Assembly (NCBI GenBank): GCA_947071365.1
Contig: CAMTFT010000015.1
Span: 1-12,163 of the forward strand
Source: an uncultured bacterium
GTDB taxonomy: Bacteria > Bacillota > Clostridia > Lachnospirales > Lachnospiraceae
Direction of reading: 5' to 3'
Length of the DNA stretch: 12,163 bases
Position 1 is the stretch's first letter. Every line of letters begins with the position of its first letter. The position numbers were made by a program, and so were the translations under genes. The notes below the pieces were generated by a model that saw nothing but the letters and a program-made list of their open reading frames with translations, had not been told where the DNA came from and ran no database searches. Shown piece by piece: positions 5,799-12,163 of the stretch.

Positions 5799-6920
5799 TT
5801 ACAGGTCGATCATCGTAACCTCAACGTTTTTGTCGGTATTTGAGCTCCTGGACGGCTGGTGATACGTATATTCCTGCTGCGTCTGCTCATATTCCGGCAT
5901 TTTTTTCATCCTCTTTTTCGCCTTTGAGGGTTTCGGAACGGTAGCCGGGTCATCCGTCATAGTATCGCGCTTTGCCTTTCTCTTTCCTTTTGCTGACGGC
6001 TGCTCCTCCTGCACCGCAAAATTCTGCCCGTACTCCTGTCCTTTTGATTCTGCTGCATACGTCTGCCGATCCGGAGTTCCCTGATCGTAATACGCATCCT
6101 GCTCTGCCGTATCATGTGCAAAATATGACTGCTGATCGATGCCCTCGTCATAATACTCCTGCTGTGCATACTGCTGCTGCGCATATCCCTGCTGTGCATA
6201 CTCCTGCTCCTGCGGATAACCTGCTGTCTCTTCCTGAGGATATCCGTATCCGCGGTATTCATTCAGCTCCGCCTTTAAATCTTTCTTCTTTAAAATCAAA
6301 TTGATTACAACAAAAAGAAGCACTACGCAGAAAGCGATCATACCGTACAGGATCTTCATCAGTATACTGGCTCTGTCGCGGTAGCTGCTGGTCTCTGTCT
6401 TAAGGGCGTTGATCGTATTTTCCGCTTCCTCCAGCGCTGTCCGGTCCACCTTGACGTAACGCGGATCCTCTGTCTCCGGCTCCGTTTCCGTCTGCTTCTC
6501 CGTCTCGGTCTGAGCCGGTGCTTCTGTCTGCGCCGGTGCTGATGTTCCCCCTGCCTCGCCGGAGGCTTTGACATGCAGGTAATACGGATACTGCTCGCCG
6601 CTCTCCGCAGAAACGGTGATCGTCACTGTCGCTTCTCCATTCACCAGTTCTGTCCCCGTAATATCCACGATCCATGCCTTTTCATTGGATGGAACAGGAT
6701 CAAGCTCAAGCTTTTCCGTGCCTGCCGGAACGGTTACGTCATACTCCGTCGTTCCGTACTGAAATTCCGGTGACACCTCAGCCCCTTCGGTCAGAATGCC
6801 AAGAGACGCCAGAGAGTTGTCATTTGATGCACCCTCGGCCAGTGCCGTCATGCACAAACCCCATGTCAGTGTAATTACCAGCAAAAGCGCCGCTTTCCAT
6901 CTGTACTTTTTCTTATTCAT
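5799..6920 (-). CDS. Membrane-anchored protein with cadherin-like beta-sandwich domain
   Basis: The protein has 373 residues. A signal peptide covers about 1-28 (basic MNKKKYRWK, hydrophobic core, ALA before a likely cut). A cadherin-like beta-sandwich domain (PF12733 type) covers about 33-118, recognised by the NDNSLASLGI start, the FQYGTTEYDVTVP centre and the final YYLHV strand. Next come a Thr/Glu/Pro-rich linker (122-152), a short helical stretch (158-185) and one transmembrane helix (about 187-210). A 160-residue Tyr/Gln-rich then Lys-rich tail follows. If residues 1-28 are cleaved, the domain faces outside and the tail lies in the cytoplasm. The tail has three tandem YAQQ units (about 241-254) and a basic patch (311-340). 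AAGGAG lies 6 bases before the ATG. It starts 29 bases after purD with no terminator between. These domains usually mediate surface or wall contacts; the specific role is unknown. Confidence 0.85.
   Translation of the reverse strand: MNKKKYRWKAALLLVITLTWGLCMTALAEGASNDNSLASLGILTEGAEVSPEFQYGTTEYDVTVPAGTEKLELDPVPSNEKAWIVDITGTELVNGEATVTITVSAESGEQYPYYLHVKASGEAGGTSAPAQTEAPAQTETEKQTETEPETEDPRYVKVDRTALEEAENTINALKTETSSYRDRASILMKILYGMIAFCVVLLFVVINLILKKKDLKAELNEYRGYGYPQEETAGYPQEQEYAQQGYAQQQYAQQEYYDEGIDQQSYFAHDTAEQDAYYDQGTPDRQTYAAESKGQEYGQNFAVQEEQPSAKGKRKAKRDTMTDDPATVPKPSKAKKRMKKMPEYEQTQQEYTYHQPSRSSNTDKNVEVTMIDL
6158..6202. repeat. Short tandem repeat encoding YAQQ units
   Basis: The 15-base string CCTGCTGTGCATACT occurs at 6158-6172 and again at 6188-6202, with a diverged copy (CTGCTGCTGCGCATAT, 6171-6186) between. 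In the coding direction this yields three consecutive YAQQ units about five residues apart, in the cytoplasmic tail of the envelope protein. Such repeats can change copy number by slippage or recombination. Confidence 0.65.
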
Positions 6921-6949
6921 TGTACTCTCCTTCTTGCTTCGGCAGGGGC

Positions 6950-8221
6950 TTATGCCTCGTCGATCGCCTTCCCAATATCATTTCTATAATATTTATTTTC
7001 AAAATTCACCCATTTGACGGCCTCATACGCGTTCTTCCGCGCATCCTTCAGGTCTGATCCTGTAGCCGTCACGCCAAGCACACGGCCTCCGTTCGTCACG
7101 ATGCCGTTTTCTCCCTTTGCGGTTCCCGCATGGAATACGTAGTAACCGTCCTTGTCTCTGAACGTGTCAAGCCCTTCGATCAGATATCCCTTCCTGTAGC
7201 TGACCGGGTATCCATCCGAAGCAAGCACTACACAGACAGCCGCGTTATCCTCGAACTCAAGGTCGATCTGATCCAGCGTTCCGTCGATACACGCTTCAAA
7301 CACATCCACGATATCCGTCTTCATCCGCGGCAGCACCACCTGGGCTTCCGGGTCTCCGAATCTTGCATTGTATTCCAGCACCTTCGGCCCCTCCGGTGTC
7401 AGCATCAGTCCGAAGAAAATGATTCCCTTAAACTCTCTTCCCTCTGCCGCCATCGCATCTACCGTGGGCTGGTAAATATTTTTCTGGCAGAATTCATCTA
7501 TCTCTTTCGTATAGAACGGGCTGGGTGAAAACGTACCCATGCCGCCCGTATTCAGGCCCGTATCTCCGTCGCCTGCCCTCTTGTGATCCTGCGCGGAGGT
7601 CATCGGCTTAATTGTTTTGCCATCTACATAGGAAAGAACAGACACCTCCCGGCCGGTCATGAACTCCTCAATGACCATGCAGTTGCCCGCGGAGCCGAAC
7701 TTCTTGTCCGTCATGATCTCCCTGACGCCGTCCTGCGCTTCCTCAAGTGTATTGCAGATCAGCACACCCTTGCCGAGAGCCAGCCCGTCCGCCTTCAGCA
7801 CGATGGGGAATTTCGCCGTCTCCAGATATGCAAGCGCCGCCTGCGCATCCGTAAAGTTCTCGTATGAGGCTGTCGGGATATGGTATTTTTTCATCAGATC
7901 TTTGGAAAATGCCTTGGAACCCTCCAGAATCGCCGCGTTCTTCCTCGGGCCAAATACCCGAAGTCCCTGCGCTTCAAACGCATCCACAATACCGCCTACC
8001 AGCGGGTCATCCATTCCCACCACCGTAAGGTCGATCTCCTTTTCCTTTGCGAATGTTGCCAGTGCATCGAATTCCATTGCGCCTATCTTAACGCATTCCG
8101 CGTATTCCTCGATCCCCGCATTGCCGGGAGCACAGTAGATCTTGTCCACCTTCGGGCTCTGTGCAACCTTCCATGCAATTGCATGCTCTCTGCCGCCGCT
8201 TCCCACTATCAGTACCTTCAT
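6950..8221 (-). CDS. purD: Phosphoribosylamine-glycine ligase (GAR synthetase)
   Basis: PurD catalyses the ATP-dependent joining of glycine to 5-phosphoribosylamine, forming GAR, the second step of de novo purine synthesis in the cytoplasm. At 423 residues the length is normal for the monofunctional enzyme. The N-terminal Rossmann-like motif VGSGGREHA is at 6-14. The ATP-grasp region includes KADGLALGKGV (143-153) and the glycine-rich stretch DTGLNTGGMGTF (220-231). The PurD signature RFGDPEAQ lies at 287-294. The C-terminal domain (about 325-423) is complete. The ATG directly abuts the purN stop (TAGATG), and GGAGG lies 8 bases upstream within purN, so the two are translationally coupled. 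Substrate phosphoribosylamine needs PurF, which is not in the window. Confidence 0.98.
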   Translation of the reverse strand: MKVLIVGSGGREHAIAWKVAQSPKVDKIYCAPGNAGIEEYAECVKIGAMEFDALATFAKEKEIDLTVVGMDDPLVGGIVDAFEAQGLRVFGPRKNAAILEGSKAFSKDLMKKYHIPTASYENFTDAQAALAYLETAKFPIVLKADGLALGKGVLICNTLEEAQDGVREIMTDKKFGSAGNCMVIEEFMTGREVSVLSYVDGKTIKPMTSAQDHKRAGDGDTGLNTGGMGTFSPSPFYTKEIDEFCQKNIYQPTVDAMAAEGREFKGIIFFGLMLTPEGPKVLEYNARFGDPEAQVVLPRMKTDIVDVFEACIDGTLDQIDLEFEDNAAVCVVLASDGYPVSYRKGYLIEGLDTFRDKDGYYVFHAGTAKGENGIVTNGGRVLGVTATGSDLKDARKNAYEAVKWVNFENKYYRNDIGKAIDEA

Positions 8222-8854
8222 CTATCGTTCCTCCAATATATGAACTCTTCCATCAGCTACCGTAACACGACCGTTTGCGATCAGGTCAATCGCCTTCGGC
8301 AAAATGACCCATTCCGCCTCTTCCATGACTCTGCGCTGCAAAACCTCCGGCGTATCACCCTCTCGAATCTCCACTGCCTTCTGCAAAATGATCGGGCCTG
8401 TATCCGTGCCCCCATCCACAAAATGCACCGTAGCGCCCGTTACCTTCACGCCGCGTTTAAGCGCCGCCTCATGTACCCCGAGGCCGTAATAGCCCGTCCC
8501 GCAAAACGACGGAATCAGCGCCGGATGGATATTTATGATGCGGTTCGGATACGCATCCACTACGATCTGCGGGATCACCACGAGACAGCCCGCCAGAACG
8601 ACGAGATCCGTCCTGGCCTCCTGCAAAGATGCCAGAAGCGCACGGTTAAACTGCTCCGGCTCCGGATGATCCCTGCGTGTAATGCACTCCGCCGGAATCC
8701 CCGCCTTTGCGGCGCGTTCCAGAGCATACGCCTTCCTGCTGTTGCTGATCACCTTTACTACCTTTGCACCGCGAATACCGCCGGAAGCAATACCGTCCAG
8801 GATCGCCTGGAGGTTCGTTCCACCTCCGGAAACCATAACTGTCAGTCTCAGCAT
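8222..8854 (-). CDS. purN: Phosphoribosylglycinamide formyltransferase (GAR transformylase)
   Basis: PurN transfers a formyl group from 10-formyl-tetrahydrofolate to GAR, giving FGAR, the third step of purine synthesis. The protein has 210 residues, typical for the stand-alone enzyme. The phosphate-binding loop SGGGTNLQA is at 9-17. The catalytic triad seen in E. coli (Asn106, His108, Asp144) corresponds to Asn108 and His110 in [10 protein letters not shown] and Asp151 in GGTDTGP. The folate-side sequence [10 protein letters not shown] (116-125) is the form I recall from Clostridia. The ATG overlaps the end of purM by 7 bases (ATGCTGA), with AAGGAG 7 bases upstream. It directly precedes purD, whose product GAR is its substrate. 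Confidence 0.98.
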   Translation of the reverse strand: MLRLTVMVSGGGTNLQAILDGIASGGIRGAKVVKVISNSRKAYALERAAKAGIPAECITRRDHPEPEQFNRALLASLQEARTDLVVLAGCLVVIPQIVVDAYPNRIINIHPALIPSFCGTGYYGLGVHEAALKRGVKVTGATVHFVDGGTDTGPIILQKAVEIREGDTPEVLQRRVMEEAEWVILPKAIDLIANGRVTVADGRVHILEER

Positions 8855-9873
8855 AAAGTAACTCCTTTTTCTCCCGCCTCAATGCTGCCGATCTCATATA
8901 CCGTCTCCCCGGCCGCTTCAATGGCTGCCTTTGCTGCTGCCACATCTGCCGGGTCCACTGCAACTACCATGCCGATACCCATATTGTAAGTATTGTACAT
9001 CATCTCTTCCGCGATCTCCCCGCGCTCTGCAAGCATACGGAAAATCGGCGGAACCTCATAGCTGTCCTTGCGGATCACCGCCCGGACGCCGTCTTTCAGC
9101 ATACGCGGAACATTCTCATAAAATCCGCCGCCGGTAATATGGCTGCAGCCTTTGATGCGTACGCCTGCCTCCCGGATACCGCGAAGCGCTTTGACGTAGA
9201 TTTTTGTCGGAGCAAGCAATGCTTCTCCAAGCGTCGTGCCCAGCTCTTCATAGTATGTATCCAGTGCTTCCCGCTCCATCGGGAATACTTTCCGAACGAG
9301 AGAAAATCCATTGCTGTGTACTCCTGAGGAAGCAATACCCAGCAGAACATCGCCAGATTTCAGGTCTTTGCCTGTGATCAGGTCTTTTTCGTCAACAATA
9401 CCAACTGCAAAACCGGCCAGATCATACTCGTCCTCCGGATAAAAGCCCGGCATCTCCGCCGTCTCGCCGCCGATCAGCGCCGCGTCAGACTGCGCACAGC
9501 CTTCGGCTACACCGCTTACGATATCCGCGATCTTCTCCGGGAAATTCTTGCCGCATGCAATATAGTCCAGGAAAAACAACGGCTCACCGCCCGCACACGC
9601 AATATCATTGACGCACATGGCCACACAGTCAATACCTACCGTATTGTGTCTGTCCAGAATAAAGGCAAGCTTCAGCTTCGTACCTACGCCGTCCGTACCT
9701 GATACGAGTGTCGGCTTCTCCATGCTCTTGAATTTCTCCATGGAAAATGCCCCGGAAAATCCGCCGATATTCGTCAGCACCTCCGGCCTCATGGTCTTCT
9801 TGATATGTTCCTTCATCAGTTCTACGGATCTGTAACCTGCTTCAATATCTACTCCAGCTTTCTTGTAATCCAT
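8848..9873 (-). CDS. purM: Phosphoribosylformylglycinamidine cyclo-ligase (AIR synthetase)
   Basis: PurM closes the imidazole ring, converting FGAM to AIR with ATP, step five of the pathway. The chosen start gives 341 residues, the family norm. Recognisable parts are the N-terminal [11 protein letters not shown] (3-13), the loop [13 protein letters not shown] (58-70), [19 protein letters not shown] (88-106), the glycine-rich [12 protein letters not shown] (134-145) and the C-terminal-domain motif [13 protein letters not shown] (245-257). The family forms dimers. An in-frame upstream ATG at 9942 would add 23 residues, but it has no good ribosome site and the extra residues do not resemble the family. 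The ATG at 9873 has GGGAGG 5 bases upstream. The gap to purE is 83 bases and holds a small hairpin; the end overlaps purN. Confidence 0.97.
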   Translation of the reverse strand: MDYKKAGVDIEAGYRSVELMKEHIKKTMRPEVLTNIGGFSGAFSMEKFKSMEKPTLVSGTDGVGTKLKLAFILDRHNTVGIDCVAMCVNDIACAGGEPLFFLDYIACGKNFPEKIADIVSGVAEGCAQSDAALIGGETAEMPGFYPEDEYDLAGFAVGIVDEKDLITGKDLKSGDVLLGIASSGVHSNGFSLVRKVFPMEREALDTYYEELGTTLGEALLAPTKIYVKALRGIREAGVRIKGCSHITGGGFYENVPRMLKDGVRAVIRKDSYEVPPIFRMLAERGEIAEEMMYNTYNMGIGMVVAVDPADVAAAKAAIEAAGETVYEIGSIEAGEKGVTLC

Positions 9874-9878
9874 GGTTT

Positions 9879-9884
9879 CCTCCC
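9879..9884 (-). promoter_or_regulatory. Ribosome-binding site that sets the purM start
   Basis: GGGAGG lies 5 bases before the ATG at 9873-9871. It decides in favour of MDYKKAG over the longer frame opening at 9942, which has no comparable site. Confidence 0.75.
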
Positions 9885-9909
9885 TGTGAGATTCTTGTGA
9901 TTTATATCC

Positions 9910-9927
9910 CAGCATCCATTCATGCTG
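9910..9927 (-). other. Small intercistronic hairpin between purE and purM
   Basis: CAGCAT (9910-9915) and ATGCTG (9922-9927) are perfect complements around a 6-base loop. No T-run follows on either strand, so it is unlikely to terminate. It could influence mRNA processing or stability between purE and purM, but that is inference. Confidence 0.4.
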
Positions 9928-9956
9928 TTCTGTCTCAAACACTGTATCCAGATACG

Positions 9957-10475
9957 TTACTTCTTCTGTCCTGCCATATATTCCTTATAGCCGACTTCCT
10001 TCAGCCTCGCATCCTTCGCCTCTACCTGCCCTTTCAGCTCGGCCGCATAATCCTTCACCTTCTGCAGAAGCTCCGGATCAGACGTCGCCAGGATCTTCGC
10101 CGCAAGAATACCTGCGTTCGCTCCGCCGTTGATCGCAACGGTCGCCACCGGGATGCCGCTGGGCATCTGTACGATGGAATACAGGGAATCTCTTCCCCCA
10201 AGGGAGGTGGTGTGCATCGGGATACCGATGACCGGCATCGGGAAGATCGCCGCACACATGCCCGGCAGATGCGCCGCCATGCCCGCTCCTGCGATGATCA
10301 CCTTAAAGCCCTTCTCCTCCGCTGTCTTTGCATATTCAAAAAATACATCCGGCTCTCTGTGCGCAGAGATAATAGTCATCTCATAGTCAATACCAAACTT
10401 TTCCAACATGTCTGCCGCCTTGCTCATCACAGGCATATCGGAATCACTGCCCATAACAATACCTACTTTTGCCAT
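9957..10475 (-). CDS. purE: N5-carboxyaminoimidazole ribonucleotide mutase (PurE)
   Basis: PurE interconverts N5-CAIR and CAIR, step six of purine synthesis. The enzyme has 172 residues and forms octamers in its family. The N-terminal phosphate loop GSDSDMPVM is at 9-17. SAHREP carries the catalytic-loop histidine near residue 44. [12 protein letters not shown] (62-73) carries the second conserved histidine; E. coli has Gly where Met occurs here. [15 protein letters not shown] (95-109) is the class I signature, so this is not the class II AIR carboxylase. Class I enzymes usually act after PurK, which is not in the window. AAGGAG lies 8 bases before the ATG. It is the first gene of the operon, behind a near-consensus promoter and a structured leader. 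Confidence 0.97.
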   Translation of the reverse strand: MAKVGIVMGSDSDMPVMSKAADMLEKFGIDYEMTIISAHREPDVFFEYAKTAEEKGFKVIIAGAGMAAHLPGMCAAIFPMPVIGIPMHTTSLGGRDSLYSIVQMPSGIPVATVAINGGANAGILAAKILATSDPELLQKVKDYAAELKGQVEAKDARLKEVGYKEYMAGQKK

Positions 10476-10513
10476 AGTATCCTCTCCTTATGATTTATCT
10501 TATACATCATCTG

Positions 10514-10540
10514 CCGGCCGGTTCTTAGCAACCGTACCGG
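10514..10540 (-). promoter_or_regulatory. Hairpin in the purE leader
   Basis: On the minus strand CGGTT (10534-10530) pairs with AACCG (10523-10519) around loop GCTAAG. It is extended after small bulges by CCGG (10540-10537) with CCGG (10517-10514). It lies in the middle of the leader of about 87 nt, roughly 40 bases before the purE ATG. No T-run follows, so it is not an obvious terminator. I see no match to the purine riboswitch core. Its function is unknown. Confidence 0.5.
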
Positions 10541-10568
10541 GTGTTCCCTGCAAAATCACTGCGCTTAA

Positions 10569-10597
10569 ATTCTAACCACTTCACAGAGTATTGTCAA
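10569..10597 (-). promoter_or_regulatory. Promoter of the purEMND operon
   Basis: A consensus -35 TTGACA (10597-10592) is followed after exactly 17 bases by TAGAAT (10574-10569), five of six matches to TATAAT. Transcription should start near 10562. It lies in the 169-base gap between the aminopeptidase stop and purE, so the purine operon has its own start. Confidence 0.85.
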
Positions 10598-10616
10598 TGC
10601 CGCATTTCCTTTTTCA

Positions 10617-10633
10617 GAAATTTGTACAATTTC
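10617..10633. repeat. Perfect inverted repeat upstream of the purE promoter
   Basis: GAAATT (10617-10622) and AATTTC (10628-10633) are exact inverted copies around a 5-base centre (TGTAC). The centre is about 63 bases upstream of the predicted start. It could be a binding site for a regulator of the purine operon or a weak hairpin after the aminopeptidase gene. No T-run follows on the minus strand. Confidence 0.4.
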
Positions 10634-10644
10634 CTGGTTACTGC

Positions 10645-12163
10645 TCACGCCCTTTGTGACAGATATTTCAGCGGCTTGTTCAGCTCTTCCGTCCCCGGAA
10701 GCACGAACCTTCCGTCCTCAATAAGCGGTATCCTGCTTCCGTCCTCCCGGATCACCTCAATATGCCCGATCTCTTCATACGGGATCGTGATATCGGTATG
10801 GCAGCCGAAATATGCCTTCGACGGGTCCTCCCGCCGCAGCAGAGATACCTCATTGTCCCTGGCAATAATCTCCTTGCCGTTACTGTTGTACACCGGCGTA
10901 TCCTCCTGCCAGCTATAGCACGTATCTCCCACTGCAAAATGCGGCCCCATTTTTTCTGCGATCAGAATCGGCAGCTTGTCCGCAATGCCGTACTTCTTCG
11001 CCATCACGTAAGCCGTCGTGTTCGTGCCGATGGCGAACTCGCCGAGAGGAAGCGTCTCATGGTGATACATGACGTTCTCGAAAATATACTCGTGATTCTC
11101 CTCCCGGGAAGCAAAATTGCCGCAACTGTAATCCTTTATCATGCCGTCCTGAAATTCCACCGCAAGATCCCGGTAGCTCAGCTCACCAAGGTATACCTGC
11201 TTCACATGAAGCACACCATTTGTACCCTCCAGCTTCGGGGAAGTGAAGACCTCTCCCACCGGAATATTCACATCCGCAACGCAGTTCTCGAACAGCGTCT
11301 CCTTCTCCCGGTTCTGAAGCTTTGCAAGCGCCACCGTAAGGTCTGTCCTGTTGCCGTCCCTGCCTTTTATATGGACAGCGACGCCTTCATCCAGCGCATC
11401 GATCAGGGACTGCTGGATCCTCTGGTACAGCTTGTAATCCAGTGTATTGATCTTCACCGTTTCCCGGAAAATATCTTCAAACGCTTCGCCGATCTCCGGA
11501 ACCGGGAAAGCGATGATCGTAAAGCTTCTCTCTTTTCCTATTATATACTGGTTTGTGAGCTGCGCAGACTCATTGTCCGCTGCCACCGACAGCTTCTGCT
11601 GCTTTTCGGAAAGGTGGTACGCTTCCGCCTTCGTCTCCGGCACAAAGGGTATCTCCCCGAATACCTCTACGACTGCCGGGCCTCCGTGCTCTCTGGCCTG
11701 CTGCTTATATTCCTCATACGCCGTGCGCATCACGCCCAGCTTCCGCTCGATAAATTTTTTGTCGAGATAGATCGCATTGTCCGCCCTGTGGTCATAATCG
11801 AACTGCTTATTCGGGACAGCCCCCGTATAACCGATCCGAAGGTGCTGACGCTTATTCACCGTACTGACCGCCGCACGGTAGATCACTGGCTGCAATCCCA
11901 TTTTTTCAAAATTCTGCACCGCTTTTCGGATCATCCGCTCGAAGCCCAGATTGTAGCGGATGTTGACGGTCTTCTTAATGGAAATATCCTTTCCTCCCAT
12001 CAAAAATCCGATCCGGTAGCCTTCCGTATACGTATCCGCCATCGCCGCAATGTCCTCTTCCGGCAGCGAATTCAGAAATTCCGCCGTTTTCAGTTCATTT
12101 TCTGATACGTAAACGCCGTACCGGAACATAAACCGCAGTAATTTATGTACGTAGTCCATGACT
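10645..12163 (-). CDS. M29-type metallo-aminopeptidase, probably 5' truncated by the window
   Basis: M29 (AmpS/AmpT) enzymes are cytoplasmic two-metal aminopeptidases that remove N-terminal residues from peptides. The C-terminal half carries the family pattern: GRDGNRTDLTV (266-276), Glu303 in NIPVGEVFTSP, Glu373 in LGEFAIGTN, His407 in GPHFAVGD, and His454 and Asp456 in CHTDITIP, which I take as the metal ligands and active-site region (residue numbers count from the first visible ATG, 12159). M29 proteins are usually about 410 residues; here at least 504 are present. Residues before about 210 do not look like the usual M29 N-terminus. The visible ATG is 4 bases from the window edge, the frame is open across the edge and no ribosome site can be seen, so the true start is likely further upstream. 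No clear terminator follows the TGA. Confidence 0.8.
   Translation of the reverse strand, partial: VMDYVHKLLRFMFRYGVYVSENELKTAEFLNSLPEEDIAAMADTYTEGYRIGFLMGGKDISIKKTVNIRYNLGFERMIRKAVQNFEKMGLQPVIYRAAVSTVNKRQHLRIGYTGAVPNKQFDYDHRADNAIYLDKKFIERKLGVMRTAYEEYKQQAREHGGPAVVEVFGEIPFVPETKAEAYHLSEKQQKLSVAADNESAQLTNQYIIGKERSFTIIAFPVPEIGEAFEDIFRETVKINTLDYKLYQRIQQSLIDALDEGVAVHIKGRDGNRTDLTVALAKLQNREKETLFENCVADVNIPVGEVFTSPKLEGTNGVLHVKQVYLGELSYRDLAVEFQDGMIKDYSCGNFASREENHEYIFENVMYHHETLPLGEFAIGTNTTAYVMAKKYGIADKLPILIAEKMGPHFAVGDTCYSWQEDTPVYNSNGKEIIARDNEVSLLRREDPSKAYFGCHTDITIPYEEIGHIEVIREDGSRIPLIEDGRFVLPGTEELNKPLKYLSQRA

Noticed and set aside
7880..8989. Plus-strand open frame (369 codons) across purD, purN and purM
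   Set aside because: It spans three real genes on the other strand and shows no family motifs; it is an antisense shadow.
10476..10562. Guanine/adenine riboswitch upstream of purE
   Set aside because: The conserved junction sequences and the two kissing loops of the purine riboswitch are not present; only one bulged hairpin is seen.
10762..12105. Long plus-strand open frame (447 codons) opposite the aminopeptidase gene
   Set aside because: It is antisense to a conserved gene with full catalytic motifs. Its translation is rich in Arg, His and Leu with no recognisable domain and no ribosome site, typical of a shadow frame in moderately GC-rich coding DNA.
1..12163. CRISPR array, prophage, insertion sequence or defence island
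   Set aside because: No regularly spaced repeats, transposase, integrase, phage structural gene or nuclease-type defence gene was found on either strand.

Overview
The window is a contig end from a Gram-positive anaerobe of the class Clostridia, most likely family Lachnospiraceae. I infer this from the gene content (GntR-type regulator + clpC + small conserved protein + radA; purE-purM-purN-purD), strong AGGAGG-type ribosome sites, TTGACA/TATAAT-like promoters and moderate GC. I cannot name a genus. Every gene lies on the minus strand, so transcription runs from high to low coordinates. The first 47 bases are not genomic: they are Illumina Nextera library adapter (end of P5, an 8-base index, Read 1 / Tn5 mosaic end). 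Native sequence starts at base 48.

In transcription order: (1) 12163-10645 is an M29-type metallo-aminopeptidase whose 5' end probably lies outside the window. (2) A near-consensus promoter (TTGACA-N17-TAGAAT, 10569-10597) and a leader of about 87 nt with a hairpin precede a purine operon, purE-purM-purN-purD (10475-6950), with a 7-base overlap (purM/purN) and an abutting stop/start (purN/purD). These four genes carry out phosphoribosylamine to GAR (PurD), GAR to FGAR (PurN), FGAM to AIR (PurM) and the CAIR-forming step (PurE). An envelope-protein gene (signal peptide, cadherin-like beta-sandwich domain, one membrane helix, Tyr/Gln-rich cytoplasmic tail) follows purD by 29 bases, before the first clear terminator (5729-5772), so it looks like the last gene of the purine transcript. 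(3) A second near-consensus promoter (TTGACA-N18-TATGAT) drives a YtrA-like GntR regulator that overlaps clpC by 34 bases. A small conserved protein of unknown function and radA follow. This is a protein-quality-control and DNA-repair cluster in which a GntR regulator sits where CtsR is found in Bacillus. (4) A strong promoter embedded in a perfect 8-base inverted repeat drives tRNA-Trp(CCA), followed by a rho-independent terminator and then a secreted protein made of exact 20-residue cell-wall-binding (YG/choline-binding type) repeats. That gene is cut off by the contig end.

Most of this is core metabolism and housekeeping. I see no insertion sequence, CRISPR array, phage gene or defence system. 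The points worth a second look are the adapter at the contig end, the truncated repeat protein downstream of a tRNA terminator, the GntR-clpC arrangement without mcsA/mcsB next to a ClpC that keeps both phospho-arginine docking glutamates, the inverted repeat in the tRNA-Trp promoter, and the envelope protein at the end of the purine operon.
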